A stretch of DNA of 64,000 nt, taken from Cladopsammia gracilis (taxonomy: Eukaryota > Cnidaria > Anthozoa > Scleractinia > Dendrophylliidae). The stretch is taken from the NCBI GenBank assembly GCA_022457155.1, contig JAJGOT010000013.1, positions 2,293,501-2,357,500 of the forward strand, written 5' to 3'. The translations under genes were made by a program, and so were the position numbers. Within the stretch, counting starts at the first letter, position 1. Every line of letters starts with the position of its first letter. Positions 18,261-31,900 of this stretch are shown piece by piece. The notes beneath the pieces are model-generated. The model was not told the origin of the DNA. It worked only from the letters and a program-made list of their open reading frames with translations, and searched no databases.

Positions 18261-21200
18261 CTTGATTGCTGCTCTGTGAATGATTGAGTGACGCCTGCCA
18301 AGAACTTCAATGTCGTCATCATAGCCTCCACCAATCACAGTTGCACAGGGAATTCCTCTTTTCAGAACCATTTCTATGACGGTCACATCCCGATCAAATA
18401 GTCCTGCCGTAAATAACACGAGAAAACTACATTTTTTGTATTTTTACATATGTCAGTATAAAAATAATATTTCTCACACCAACTCTCTAACGTTTGAGTC
18501 GTGTTATATTTGAATGGAACCGTTTCAGCCTTGAACGGTTTAACTTGAATTGATAAAAATTAATGAAGTTCCAAATCTCTCCGCTGTAGCTCGGTGGTTT
18601 GGGATTGTTATGGGATTAGCCTGATAAAATATCAGTGCAATAAAATGTAAAAATCTGATATAAACTAACTAACAACATATTAAAACGCACCAGATTGCAT
18701 CTCAGCCCATATTCATTAGCCTGTTCCAGGTTCCGAGATAGTGGGGAACGCGCGAAGTAAAAAAAAAAGGAAAAAAATCGCGGGGCCCCCTCTCCCAGTC
18801 CTCCCGTGATTTTTTCTCTTTATTTTTTTAATTCGCGCGTTCCCCACTATCTCGGCGCCTGGAACAGGCTAATATTCATTTGCAAACATCTCCTTGGGAA
18901 GAGGAAGTGGCGGGGGGGTATTTTTATGCCAAGAAACTCCCCTAGAAATCTCTTGTGGCCTCCGTCCACTTGAACCTCGATTTAACGAACCTCTATATAA
19001 CGAAGTCCTCGGTATAACGAACGATATTCTTCAGCCCGGCAAAATTACAAGTAAAATATATAGAACAGAACCTCGATATAACGAAATTCTCGTTATAACG
19101 AACACAATCCGGCAGCCCAAACGTAAAATATACCCCGATACAACGAATAAATGCCAACGCGTGACAAAAGATGAATGCGGAACAGACCAACAGTGTGTGT
19201 GCTATAGGGCAAAGGTATAACCTGTACAGTTTTCCAGTGCTGTAGTTATATTTATAGGGTACTGTAGCTTCATACAGGCATTAAAGTGCAAATGTTATTT
19301 GTTAAGATCCACAAATACAGCTAAATACGTAACACCGTTACAAAACAATTATTAACTATACCTCGATATAACGAACATTTTGGTTGTTTTTCCGCAAATT
19401 CGTTAGCGAGGTTTACGATACCCTCGATATAACGAACCAATTTCCCCAGTCGCTTGGCACTTCGTTAAATCGAGGTGCCACTGTAGAACCTAGATCATAC
19501 CTTGATCTGTGAGATTCAGTTTCCCAAGAGCATCATCTTGGTGCGGATCCACACCAGCATCGTACAACACAAGATCCGGCTTAAATGTCTCAAGTAGCCA
19601 CGGTAAATAATCCCTTACTGTGTTAAGATACTGTTTGTCACTTAAGCCACATTCTAAACCAACGTCTAAATCACTTTGTTGTTTCCTAAGTGGGAAGTTC
19701 TTCTCACAGTGCATCGAAAATGTGAACACAGAATCATCGTCTTTGAAGATAAAAGCAGTTCCATCTCCCTGGATAAAAAAATACTTGGTGTCAAGGCTAA
19801 AGCGCTGGCTACACGCTCTAACATTGTTATACAGCTGTATAACATTTGTTGGTCCAATAATGTCTGAACATGTAGCCGCGGCATGTTAGATGATGTCTGA
19901 ATAACATTTCTTGTTGGAAGAATGTTTTGATTTCGATCAACAAATGGACCAACAAGCCGGGGCTTAAACACGGACCCGCACTATAAAAGGAACCTTGGCC
20001 TGGCCAAGCCGCCAGTCATTTCACACTTGACACCGAACTGTCAACATCACGTGCATCCTCTCGCCAATGGGGAACCGTTACCGGCGCGAAATTCAAATTC
20101 GGCAAGCTAAAATATTATATTCATGCTAAAAGACGCATAAATTCAAATAATGTTTTTAGTTTTATTTTCGTGAAAGATAAATCATGTACAAGATTTAACT
20201 GGTGAAGGTAGAATTAGACCTATTTTTTGGGGCAACGGTCTTCCTCTCCTCCGTGTTGCTCGCAGTCTCAGCCATCTTTGATTAGCCGTTGAAGCAGTGA
20301 TGGTGTGACAAAAAGGGGACGGAGCTATCCGTTTTATAGCGCGGGTCCTTGTTTAAAAGACTCCCGAGGAAAATATAGAAAGTTTTACAATTCAATTCGT
20401 GATGCCCTTGCCCTCGGGTATCAATGTACCACTGTAACCTTTGTTGGGACATTTCTATCTATAGTCTTATTGTAGTATATTGCAACCTTGTCCAGTTGCA
20501 AGTTAATTGTCGTTTTCTCAGTGGCTGGATCAGTTAATACTCTATCCATGTCTCGATTGTTAGGATGTAATATCTAGTTCTCAGATGGTACGCCACTGGC
20601 TCAGACTTCGAACATTGTCTAGCTATAAAATGCATTGTACAAGGTCCAAAGCCACATTTGCCTGTAGTTAATACGTACTCACTGCTAAGCTGTATTCAGA
20701 ATTACCCTCACTCCCCTTTGGAGATTTTGGAGGCGTCTGAGTTAAGTCAATAAACTTGGAGCCACTTCTCGGGGTTGGCGTTCGGTAACTCTGCGCAGCA
20801 ACTTCCCCAAGCTTAGTTCACTAGTTTATTTGACCGTTTTTCTCGTTTTATCGACCTGCCAATATTCCGATCCAGTCCAGCTGGTTAGATAGGTGAGGTG
20901 CAATAGGTCGTTTAGTCAATAAAGTTTTCGCATTGCTGGCCTTTTGCAGCTCGTAGCGCTCTAATTTTTATGACCTGCCAATACTCTTCTCAGTGTGCTG
21001 GTGCGTTGCTGGCCTCAGGTGTGCTTCCACTGCAGCGCGTTGTTGGTCTAGGTTTCAAAGTTAAGACCCCCTGTTGTCTGACCTCTCGTATTAGAGCAGT
21101 TTTCAATTGAGTGTCGAAAGTAATTACATAATTGCTTTGGTTTTGCATTGCTACGCTTTGTGATTGGCTAAAACATCTCGCGCCACTTTTTCGACCAATT

Positions 21201-24200
21201 AGAAGTAAAACCAAAACCAATCGTGACTTGCTCGCACACGTTTTCTCGCACTTGGCGCCGCCGACATGTAATTGCTTCGAGCTCTGATTGGTTCATTGGA
21301 TTGTTTACAACTGCTGTGATTGGTCAGAGTAATTAATTTGGTTTTGGTTTCACCACACTCAATAGGCCATTTGCACGATGACGTCATATGACTACAACTA
21401 CCAGATTCCTTCAGTTTTTTCTTTTGTAGTGCAAATTAGGGCTATTGTTATTTAAACCGCACTGGGATTACAACATTTAAATAAGAAAGGAAAAACGAAA
21501 TGAATTCTGGTAGTAGTAGTCAAATGACGTCATCGTGCACATAAGCGACTAGTTCGCTTTGCATTTTGGGTGGTCATTCATGGGTGGTTCGGCTTTGTTA
21601 CTTTACCTGATGAACATCAAGATCCACAACAAGAACTTTGCCAACTACTTTGTTGTCAATCATATCTTGTGCAGTGATAGCAAGATCATTCAACATACAA
21701 AAACCTGAGCCATGACTGGGGAAGGCATGATGTGTCCCCCCTCCAGTGCTACAGGCAAGTCCATACTCCATGGCTAGTTTAGCTGCAAGCATCGTGCCGC
21801 CTTAAATGAAAGAAAAATGTTTTTGTAAGGTGTAAAATGGTACCTGATTGTTTAAGGACATTGGGGTTCCTGTTACTTTGCCTTCCATTCATGCATTCGT
21901 TCGTTCGTTTATTTAATCATTCATTTAATTTCATTCATTCATTCACATAAATATCCACAGACCATACTTTGATTGATCAATGAAGTGTTATACATTCACA
22001 ATTACCGTAATAACAATTATTTTTTAGTATAAGTACCAGTAATATTTCCCCCAAAGCTCATGAGTACTGCAGGTGAATTTTTGCCTGGTGCCCGGATTAG
22101 TACATGGTAAAAATGCTGTTGTTTATAGGGTCGTGTAGGGGTCCGACGGCTAGGCCATGCTGATGAGTCCTAACAAGGACGAAACAAATGTCCATGGCTG
22201 CCACTGACAGGGTGATATGGCTGTGCACATGCATAAGGTACTGCCTAGACAGCAGGGTTGGTGTTTGAGTGTGTCATTTGCGTGTCGTTTATTGTTTTGG
22301 TTAAAAAGTAAAAGGGAGGGGGAGGGGTAGTCTCCCATGCAGCCATTATTTAATAAATTTCTGGCTCCAAAAAGGGGGGCTTTTTAGAGAGATGGGGGGT
22401 GTGGGGGGGGGGGGGGGGGGCTTAACAGAGGATTTGCGGTACTGGTATACGTTTATTTATTCAAGATGCAAAAAACCAACTGTTCCAGTTTTGTCTTAAA
22501 GCATTACGAACAAAAATGCTAGGAAAGGTGTAGTTGTTGCAGGTAAAATCTGTTCTCAGGTTGAATCAGTATTCAATCTAGGTTAAATGTATACCCAGTA
22601 TTCTATCTAGGTCAGCTAACCCTAACTAACCCTAGTTAACTCTAACACATTAGGCTAACCATCACCACTAGCACAAGATACATATAGTGATGGTTAGCCT
22701 TGTGTTAGAGTTAACTAGGGTTAGTTAGGGTTAGCTTACCTAGATAGAATACTGGGTATACATTTAACCTAGATTGAATACTGATTCAACCTGAGAACGG
22801 ATTTTTACCTGCAACATAGTCACCTGGAAAAAGTGGTTGCTTACATCTACAAGAAGTCCCACAATAATTTATAGATAGAAATGATCTGCATCACTGTGGT
22901 CCAACCTCATAATTGAGAAGCACAGGGTGAGGCATCGCAGGGTTACCCCCAGCATTTTGTCGCCGGTACCCATTTATACACCTGGGTGGGGAGAGACAGT
23001 GTGGAGTAAAGTTTCTTGTCTAAGGAAACAACATGATGGCAGAGACCAGGCTCGAACCACCGACCTTCAGGTTGAAAGTCTGACGCGCTAACCACTAGAC
23101 CACCGTGCCGCCCACACATCCAGGGGGGAGTAGCAATATTCCTAGTTGCTTCATGCTACGGAAACCGGGTTAAGCTCTGGCTGTGTGGGCCATCGTGGCC
23201 CGAGTGCGACTTACAGGGCGAGGCATGCCAGGGTAATAAAAAAACAAATATATGTAATTAAAATTATGGATGAGGAGGTGTATTAAAATGGGTCCCGAAA
23301 CAACTCAAAAATATCCCAACATACAAAAATAATCTCATGAAAAATACTAGTCTATTAAATAACTTATTCATACTGTACTTTCAAATGTTATGTATAAATA
23401 CCCCCCAAAAGACATAATATTTTACCCTTTAACTCCCAAGAGTTGCTAAAATTCAAAATTCATGAAAAATTCTAAATTATTTTCATTAATTTCATTAATT
23501 TTCTTCCAGCAATTTCTCTTAGACCTTTCACCCGATGGACTTCAAACTTTGTCAGACTTATTTTCCAGCTAAGAGCTAACTGTCCACCAAAAATAAATAA
23601 TAAACTATTTTTTTTCACTTTTTCCATACATTTTTTCTAAATTTTAGGGGGTTCGCAGCCAATCAGAATGGTGAAATGACTTTCTCACATGTGAAAAAAG
23701 CGTTTCGTCCAATCACAAATCTCAGTATGTATAAAATAAACAAATTACAGCATGGCCAGTGCTTTGTACTGTATTTATGTAAATACCACATTTATGAGAA
23801 ATGTTGAAGCAATCAATGCCTTTTTATAACATAATTAATGGTACCATGCAAAAGTACTGCTGAATAGGTTTCATTTGAATGGTCACACCATAGGATTTCG
23901 TTGACAGTTAGAACCACAAACCTGTCAAAAACTTGAGATTAACAAAATGAACTCTAGATTGCACTTAGAATTCATTTTGTTGATCTCAAGTTTTATTTAC
24001 AGGTTTCCTGTCAAAAAATCCCTAAATGTCAGTCAAGACTAATTTTACATTATGCACCTGCAGACAAGGTGTCTGGACACAGAAAATGACTTAAAAAAGC
24101 TCTCTCCATCCGAGATAATTCTGAAAAGGTGATGTGATTTAAACCACCCTATAATGCATTGCAATCTGTAAAACTTCTTATAGCATGTCATGAATGCTAA

Positions 24201-25926
24201 CGGATTGTGTCTCAGGGCAAGTCCAAAATGGCAGATATCCAACCAATTTTGTAAATTGTCTGAAAAAATGGAGGTTTGAAAGGACACTCCTTCTAAGTAA
24301 GAAAAATTATTTCAAGCACTGATATATTAGTACCTGTAATGCACGTATCTACCATGATATATAAACATTGATATTTTCACACATAATCATACCTACTTCA
24401 AGGAAACATCTTTTCACAAGTCCCTCAGACCAATGAAATCCAGTTTTCCGCATTTCATTCAAAGGAAGACTTCCTTTTATAAAAGCATCCACATAGTCAC
24501 TGGCATGAACACGTGTTACTGCCTCATAACAAGGCTCTGAAGGCTGAAAGATTTGCAAAGAGTCTAAAAGTCTGTCTTTGACAATCCATTCCATAACTTT
24601 GAGAAACTTTGCCATTTTAAATCTGTGCTTTTCTGGCCATGGACAACTAAAGCCTTCATGATGCACAACTGGTAACTTGGCAAGACATGGTCTACCTTAC
24701 AAAACAAAAGAAAAAAAAAACCTCCAGTTAAGGTTCAATATTGAAATAAACATACATAATTATTGGAGGATAATCCAAGCTTTTAGAATGATCCAGCATA
24801 GCATCATTATAGCCTCTTCTGCAAGAAACCCAAGGTCTGGGGTAAAAGGACAACAAATATAGGCAGGGGAGGGGGTGGGGAGGTGAGAAGTGGTTTACAT
24901 TTTTTTCTCTCCTACTGTTTAGGGTGACTATTGAGTAAAATGTTACTATCTTAATTGCAATAGGATTGCAAGATAGTTGGGGCACTATTGTGATATTATG
25001 GCGGCTAATAATTGGATCAGTATTGCAGTAGTTAAAATAAAAACCAGACTTACGAAGACTCACTTTGTCCATTATGATTGTTTCGGTGTGCCATGTGATC
25101 TCATTGAGTAGCCCCCCCCCCCCCCCCCACCCCTCTATTGAATTTATGTTGTATGACAATGTGCACGTCTCTTATTTATTTTTAAATTTACTTTAAATAT
25201 TGCATTTATACACAATGTTTAGTTTTCGCTAGCACTACATTCACATGGTGGCCATCACCTTTGTGGATTAAAGTTGTAGATGTGAATGTATTGCATTAAT
25301 GTTTGCCTAAATATATCCCAAATCCACTTACTTGCATCCCAACTAAGAGAGTCTTTAGAGTCTTTTTTTATTTACCCCTAATTAACCCCTAATGAGCTAT
25401 TGCATTAATTAAATGCACCCCCCCCCCCCCTCCTCCCGGTTAGGGACAGTGTAAGTCATGGAATTCTTTAGGGGTAGGGGTAAGGAGCAGAGATTTCATG
25501 TAATTCTTGAGGGGAAATACTGTTTATGAAATTATTCTGGGGTAAGCAATTTCTAAAATGGACGTTTTTAGGGTTTGATGCATTTTTCATGACATTTTTT
25601 TGGCACAGTTAATTCACATTATTCCGGCTCATCCTCGGTGTAAGAACCTGTGAAACTCATGAGTGACGTAAAACAAAGAAAACAAAAGGCATAAAACAAT
25701 ATAGTCAACTGGAAATGCAATACCACAAAGGAAAAAGTCACAGGTTCTTATACCGAGGTAAACCCATCATACCTGACTGAAAACACCTGCACTGAAAACA
25801 GCCCCATCTATAAAAATAATTGTGAAAAGACGGTCTGATAGTTATTCTGGATTTACATAATGGCGAAAATAGACAAAATGCATCCTTTGTGCAAAGGCGA
25901 GAATAACTGCAAAAGCTGGCGGCCAT
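18261..25926 (-). CDS. Zinc-dependent histone deacetylase superfamily protein, likely class IV/bacterial-type; last exon not found
   Basis: Exons (minus): candidate first 25926-25857, then 24695-24393, 21800-21607, 19768-19501 and 18403-18261, ending at a GTGAGT donor. Phases join through 326 codons. Seen: LPVVHHEGF (33-42), GGGTHHAFP with the His-His charge relay (148-149), DLDVHQGDG with zinc ligands D186 and H188, DAGVD with D263, and GGGYDDD with catalytic Y306. All catalytic residues are intact, so an active deacylase is expected. Residue 34 is a GTG valine, not a start; translation must begin upstream. The proposed leader (MAASFCSYSRLCTKDAFC) is basic and Ser/Cys-rich, compatible with a mitochondrial presequence. 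Classes I and II are less likely by motif wording. The substrate cannot be read from sequence. First exon about 0.5, core 0.9. Confidence 0.85.
18716..18873. repeat. Hairpin element ending TTAGCCTGTTCCAGG
   Basis: TTAGCCTGTTCCAGG..GATAGTGGGGAACGCGCGAA is inverted as TTCGCGCGTTCCCCACTATC..CCTGGAACAGGCTAA around a C-rich loop. Deacetylase gene, intron 4. Confidence 0.9.
18966..19488. repeat. Non-autonomous pogo/Tigger-like element
   Basis: Left TTGAACCTCGATTTAACGAA and right TTCGTTAAATCGAGGTGCCA, ending CACTGTA. The interior has several more TCGATATAACGAA words. It ends 13 bp from the donor of exon 19768-19501. Confidence 0.75.
21093..21364 (+). repeat. TA-flanked MITE family, copy 2, right end lost
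   Basis: Begins AGAGCAGTTTTCAATTGAG after TA. The right end stops at CACACTCAAT where the next element starts. Confidence 0.9.
21365..21543. repeat. TIR element with TGACGTCA in each arm
   Basis: GGCCATTTGCACGATGACGT..CATATGACTACAACTACCAGA is inverted as TCTGGTAGTAGTAGTC..ATGACGTCATCGTGCA. It abuts, and probably truncates, the MITE before it. Confidence 0.85.
22535..22816. repeat. Near-perfect 282-bp hairpin element with TAGT target duplication
   Basis: Arms of about 130 bp start TGTTGCAGGTAAAA and end inverted TTTTTACCTGCAACA. TAGT stands directly outside both ends (22531-22534, 22817-22820). The arms contain telomere-like CTAACCCTAACTAACCC. Confidence 0.95.
22920..23218 (-). repeat. tRNA-derived SINE, copy joined head-to-head with an inverted tail piece
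   Basis: 22922-23112 matches the SINE at 5017-5308 in the same orientation. 23117-23218 is the SINE tail in the opposite direction (CATGCTACGGAAACCGGG). Confidence 0.85.
25632..25758. repeat. Small TIR element near the divergent promoter
   Basis: CCTCGGTGTAAGAACCTGTGA is inverted as TCACAGGTTCTTATACCGAGG. It lies about 100 bp inside the first deacetylase intron. Confidence 0.85.
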
Positions 25927-26624
<698 letters not shown>

Positions 26625-27752
26625 GATTTGCGCTCGCATAAAACAAGATGAGTATATATTCAGCTAGAGACAAGGAGAAACAAAGACTTAACAGGTTTAA
26701 ACGTATAAGATTTACATTGAAATGGAGTGTTAACAGCTCTTGAGGACGAAAGAATTGAAATAACTGAAAAGAACATTCATTTGAACAATGCAGGTGTTCT
26801 TTATCTCGAGGACATTACAATAAGATTGTACAAGATGAAAGCGTGAGTAACAACATTCTGTTGATGAAACTTAAATGGTTCTCAGAAGTAAAATTTCAGT
26901 GTTAATTGGGAGGTGATGTGACTTGTCAACACTTTTTTGGTATCAGAAAAAAAAATAAACACGTTTTTAATAATTCATTAAGTTCAAACATGGGAAGCTT
27001 ATAAAGCATGACTGAAATTTGGATGGCTTAAAAGAGTCATTTCAAAAACTCATTCTAATGTTGTTTTTTTGGTCAGGATTTCCAAACGCATCTACATCTA
27101 CATGATTTATGCTTGAAAACGGATGAAAGCACACCCATCACCTTGTGCTTTCATCAGGTTAATTTCCTCTCACACCTTTTTGAAATGCTACTTGAACAGC
27201 TCAAAATGTCTCTTTAGTATTGTCCAGTCTGCATTCTGTGTGAATCCTATGCAGAAGATATGCCAAAGGCTTTCAAGGTCTACGCCAAGCAGCTATAAAA
27301 CCAAAAGAATCAATCAACAAACACTCCAAAGACTGCAATAGTATGCCAATGCTCCACAGCTTTTTGTTGCCGAAGATCTTTGGCATAACCCACATATAAT
27401 GCAGACTGGCGCATTATGAGAGTTGGATTAAACATAATGATTTGATTTGCAATCATGATGTTCTGGTAGACCACTAGAAGCCTGTCTTTTCACTCGGAGT
27501 TAGTTGAACAAGCGAAACACTGGTGCATGTGCAAATTGCTTGCTGCAAAGACACATGATAAGCAGGTGGGGCTATTCCTGTTTGGTCTGTTTGTCTGTCT
27601 GTTTGGTACAATTGCACCTTATTATAGTCAAGTAAAAATATAGAACCTCTGAGCTAATACAGAGATGTGCAGTAGTGACAATGTAATTATTTACTTCTAC
27701 CAAATACCAATCAACTGAAAGAGGTTAGTCTATTTTACTTCTATAGTAATTA
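26625..27752. other. 3' region of the ARF gene and intergenic sequence
   Basis: Contains the ARF 3' untranslated region up to AATAAA at about 26953. The rest to 27752 shows no recognisable coding, RNA or repeat structure. Confidence 0.6.
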
Positions 27753-27958
27753 CTAACAGTTATCTATTGGAAAGACTCTGGCTGACTTTTTCTTGGAAGA
27801 TGCCTCCTTTAATTTTTCTGCCCTTTTCTCTTCCACGTCCTGGATTTTAGAATGCACTGAATAAGTTATAGTATGTTGACCTTCATGAAAGGGTGTCCCA
27901 AGAGAATCTGATACCCAGGCATCGTTTCTCAAAACTCCTGACTTTTTGGGTCCCAAGG
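27753..27958 (-). CDS. Orphan terminal exon, unknown gene
   Basis: The minus strand shows TTGTAAAAATAG as acceptor, then 68 codons and TAG. There is no in-frame ATG, so an upstream exon ending with one base of a codon is required. The peptide starts LGPKKSGVLRNDAW and has a charged helical tail (VEEKRAEKLKEASSKKK). It cannot be an alternative end spliced from JmjC exon 4 or 3, whose phases differ. I do not recognise the family. It may also be an exon-like relic. Confidence 0.4.
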
Positions 27959-28924
27959 CTATTTTTACAATCCAGTTTTTTTTTTTTGAATTGGCGGTGA
28001 AGTTTTTAGGTCACAAACCTGTGCAACATGTTTTGTCAACTTGAATTTTGTTTAGGTTTTAAAATCAACCAAAATTGAATCTATGCTGGTAAAACAGTCG
28101 GCACATAAAGTAGCTTTTTGGACCTGGAAAGTCTTCAGAAGTTTTGAGAATCGCACGCCAGGGTAGAGTTTAACAATGGGCTGTTAACATTGAGCCAGCA
28201 ACATGTATTGTTATAAAGCTGTAGTTTTTCCTCTCAATACAATGCACACGTTGACTTTTTTTTTCATGGTTACATGACATCTAATGAACAAACTGTTTCC
28301 CGCCAGTTGTCCTAAGCGGGCAACATTTGCGAAAACGGGCAACAATTTTGACGTCAGAGGGTAACATTGCACTGTTGCCCGCTAGTGCACGTGATCAGAC
28401 TGTGACAAAAGGTGGCATGATTATGATGCGATTGATGTTTACCTCAAGTGCTCGGTGCGTTTTTTAAACTGTGTTGTGTTGTGTTTTTTGTGTTGCTGTA
28501 TAACAAATCATTTAATGACTGATCCCTCAGGAAACAGTAAAGTTTGTTTCCCTTGAATCTCGATGTTTCAGGAAACAAAATTCAGTGTTTAATGTTCACC
28601 TGCCTTACTCATGCGGATGCATTGGAGGGAGGGGAGGGAGGGGGAAGTTAGGGGGTTTGACTCAAGGGGTGGGGGGTCGATGGATGGATTGGTGTTTTGC
28701 CATCAAGCCTATTCTCAAGTTGTCCACATATCAAAACTTCACATCAAAACAAGAAAACTCTGGAGAGTCTTTTAGCAAACAAAGACAGGCAATTTTTTTA
28801 CATTCAGAAGATCTCAGTTATTTTATTGCAAATTTAATAATTTCAATGTGATGAACTTATACAGCACTTGTGGTGTACTCTGATAATATTGCAAAGCTTT
28901 CTATTCTTAAATCTGCAGATTTTT
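27959..28924. other. Intergenic stretch, no gene identified
   Basis: Contains repeated TTGCCCG words (28300-28390), a TGACGTCA-like site near 28350, and a plus-strand TTTATT at 28822-28827 that provides AATAAA for the JmjC transcript about 100 bases after its stop. Confidence 0.5.
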
Positions 28925-31900
28925 TTAGTTTAGACTTTTAACATCTGTGCTGTTAATGTCAAACTCTTTGTAATTAACTGCAGGCCATTTCTTAAATTTA
29001 TCCCATGGAAGATTATTTTGCTGACTGAACATTTTTATTGGAAAGTCATCCCTTGTCATTTGTGTAAAAAGATCTTCTGCTTGAGGATCTAACAAAGCAT
29101 TCATCTTTAGTTCTGAAAGAACAACTTGAAAGTTTGACAAGTCAACAAAATTAGCAGATACAGCTAAAGAGTCTTCCAAGTTTTCCACTCTGTGTGCACA
29201 GCCATATGGAACAAAAAGAAGTTCACAAGGTTTTAAAGTACATTGCAGAGGAGTTGCTCTGCTCAATAAGGGATATTTGTCTAAGTCTGGACAACTCAGG
29301 TCGACATCAAACACAAGGTCCATTGAGTCTTCATAGTGTGGATAGAGTAATGGTGTGTCATCTCTATTGAAGAATGTCCACCTACCAAAAATAACAATAT
29401 TGACTGTTATTGCTGAACTCATGGAGAGTGGCACAAACGATTGAACATTGTGAGCAGAAAATAAGGTGAGAAAAAAAGATGAAGAAGAAAGTTATGGAAG
29501 AAAAGCACATGCCTATCTCCCCCTCCCCCCTCCCCACATAAAAATGACTGGGGTGCTCTTTGTACCATTCAGGGGTTAAATGTTTTAGATTGGTACTGTT
29601 TTGGGTGCTAAAATCTAAAATGACCATCAGAATTATTATGAGTACGGGTACCTTTTATGGTATTGAGCCAAAAAAAAAAAGACAAACTTTTTGTCAGTTA
29701 ACTGCATTACCCTGCATGGTCTTAAGTAATGATCAGCATAAGAAGAATAGTGCTCAATGGCAATGCACAATGGAATGTAAACTTTTTTCATTGTTTCAAC
29801 TAGTGATCTCATTGGCCTAGACTAAAAAAACGCTAAAAAGTTCAGATTCAAGGCGCATTAAGTTGAATTTTTTTAAGGTTTAAAATAATTTGAGATCCAA
29901 TCACACAACATGCAAGTTTTAAAAGACATTGTATTTGGGAACTTCATCAAAGAAGCAAAATTATTAGCTATTGTCTTCTGGTTAAGCACAAAAATTTCCT
30001 AAAATTTATGTGACGCAAATGGATTTTCTTTATTTTTATAAATGAATTAAAATATAATTATGAACCATCAGCTCCTCCTCTATTCTTGAAACCAAAGATA
30101 TTCTATGTTGGAAAGAGCCAATGCCACAGAACAATGAAGTTTACTATAATTCTTATTTGGAGCATTACTTAATTCGAAGGAATTGTCTCTAACGCTATCA
30201 AAAAATTGTCAGTGTCAGTTCATGATGTGTTGTTTTTGAATTGGTACCTTTTATAGGGTAAAAATTCCACTTCAACCACGCCCGTCAAACAAGATTCTGG
30301 TCCCTGTTAGGTCGTTTTTTTGAAAATTCCTGACAGGCACCCACATCATTTTTATATGGAAAAACCCCAAAACCTATTTGATATACAGTCAAACCAACCA
30401 TATGCGACCACCCAAAATGCAAAGCTAAGATGGTTTTTCTTACGAGAGGTGGTCGCACAAGTGCATCATGAGTACACAGAGGTTCAACTATACTTCCAAT
30501 CACCTTTTTCTGCCTTGGAAAAGTGCCATCCAAAAGTTAGAGCCAAATGCATCAACATGAAGATCGCTGTGTAATCCTTCAGGTGCAATAAACAGGCTTG
30601 GCCAGCTATCCTTGTATAGAGAGTCAGGTGCAGTTCTTTGTAAGAAATCCCCAGCAAAGTATTTAGGAATCACTAGTTCTTTGGCCAGTTCAGGGGCATG
30701 TGTTGGTAAACCCCAGTCAAACAAGTACAGAGGTTCCTCTAATGACCCCAATGAGTCAATAAAGTCGGATACTTTCATATTACAAGCGGGTTCAAGTTTT
30801 GCCCATTCTGTCGATTCTTTCACTGTTCTTTTAAGGGGAGCTTTTTTGTCACCAACAACCTGTGTAACAAAGAAGAAATAATATGGTGAACAAGGATGGA
30901 AGTCAGTACTCACCCACGCCCCCAGGGGCGAGTCAAATCTTCTAGGGCAAGTACAAATTGTACATTTTTTGGTGCATGATCTCTGAAAGTCACTCACTCA
31001 AATGGCAAGTACTGTCAAAATGAAGTTTCCAGCAAGCAGAGCAAATGGTCCAATTAAAGCTGTGTTAAATTTAGTATTGTGGTCAGACACTTTTACCCAA
31101 AACTCTGCCAGGTTTAAAATGAAAAAAATTTCAGCCCTTTGGGCGTTATTAAGGGACACTGACCCGGGTGACATATTTATCATGTTTTCATGATTATGAC
31201 CAGGAGCTTGCTCTTAGCTTGCTTTATTAGTAATGGTAATTGGACTGAGTGGAGTACAATTCAGGGAGTAATTGGGCGAGTAATTCCAAATCGGCCGAGC
31301 GCGTAGCGCGAGGACGATTTGAAATTACGAGCACGATAACCCCTGAATTGTACGACACGAAGTTCAATTACTAATTAATCGCATCAATAACAAAATTCGA
31401 GATTAAAAAGTTTATGTCGACCCTTTTGTACTAAAAACGTCTGGGATATTTTCTATCACTTTGAAAGTAAAAGGAAAACAGCAAAAAAGAACCCATTCAA
31501 GTGCAACAGATTGACGCGTGCAACATAGGTGTCCAATTTAAAGCTATCCAATTACAAAAAGTTGTAATTGGATAACTGTAATTGGACACCCACGTGACCG
31601 ACGGTCAATTATGTAAGAAATAGGCGCGCGGATGACCAATCACAATCGAGAATTTTGTTCTTCTTCTTCCATTAAACTTGCCTCCTTCATTGATACGATT
31701 ATCTTGAAAATGAATACAAAGAAAAAATTTCACCAAAAGTGATGAATATAGCAAAGAAATATTAACCAAAGAGACAACATAACGGCTAAAAAAGTCAAAA
31801 TAGTTACAATGCATCTTTTGACTCGCCTCAGTCTGCAGTTTTTAAAATGCAGTGCTCATTCACCCCCCAAATATGCCTGCTTTGCAGGCTATCAAATTAC

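Larger units (their letters stand above)
19769..21606. other. Deacetylase intron; no gene
   Basis: Contains the 20160-20350 relative of the repeat at 575-770, a MITE remnant and a CRE-bearing element near its right end. The stretch around 20360-21080 shows no recognisable structure. Confidence 0.6.
21801..24392. other. Deacetylase intron; repeats only
   Basis: Holds the hairpin 22535-22816, SINE pieces 22920-23218, a G run near 22406 and a dispersed repeat 23840-24010. 23230-23830 is AT-rich with nothing recognisable. Confidence 0.6.

Noticed and set aside
22610..22740. Telomeric repeat tract
   Set aside because: The CTAACCCTAACTAACCC words are few and lie symmetrically in the arms of a hairpin transposon.
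24664..24666. Start codon of the deacetylase at MHHEGF
   Set aside because: The codon is GTG and the open frame and homologous wording (LPVV) continue upstream to a splice acceptor at 24695.
24728..25159. 143-codon minus-strand frame
   Set aside because: It crosses a C run and the region just upstream of the deacetylase acceptor, with no domain, splice logic or protein-like composition.
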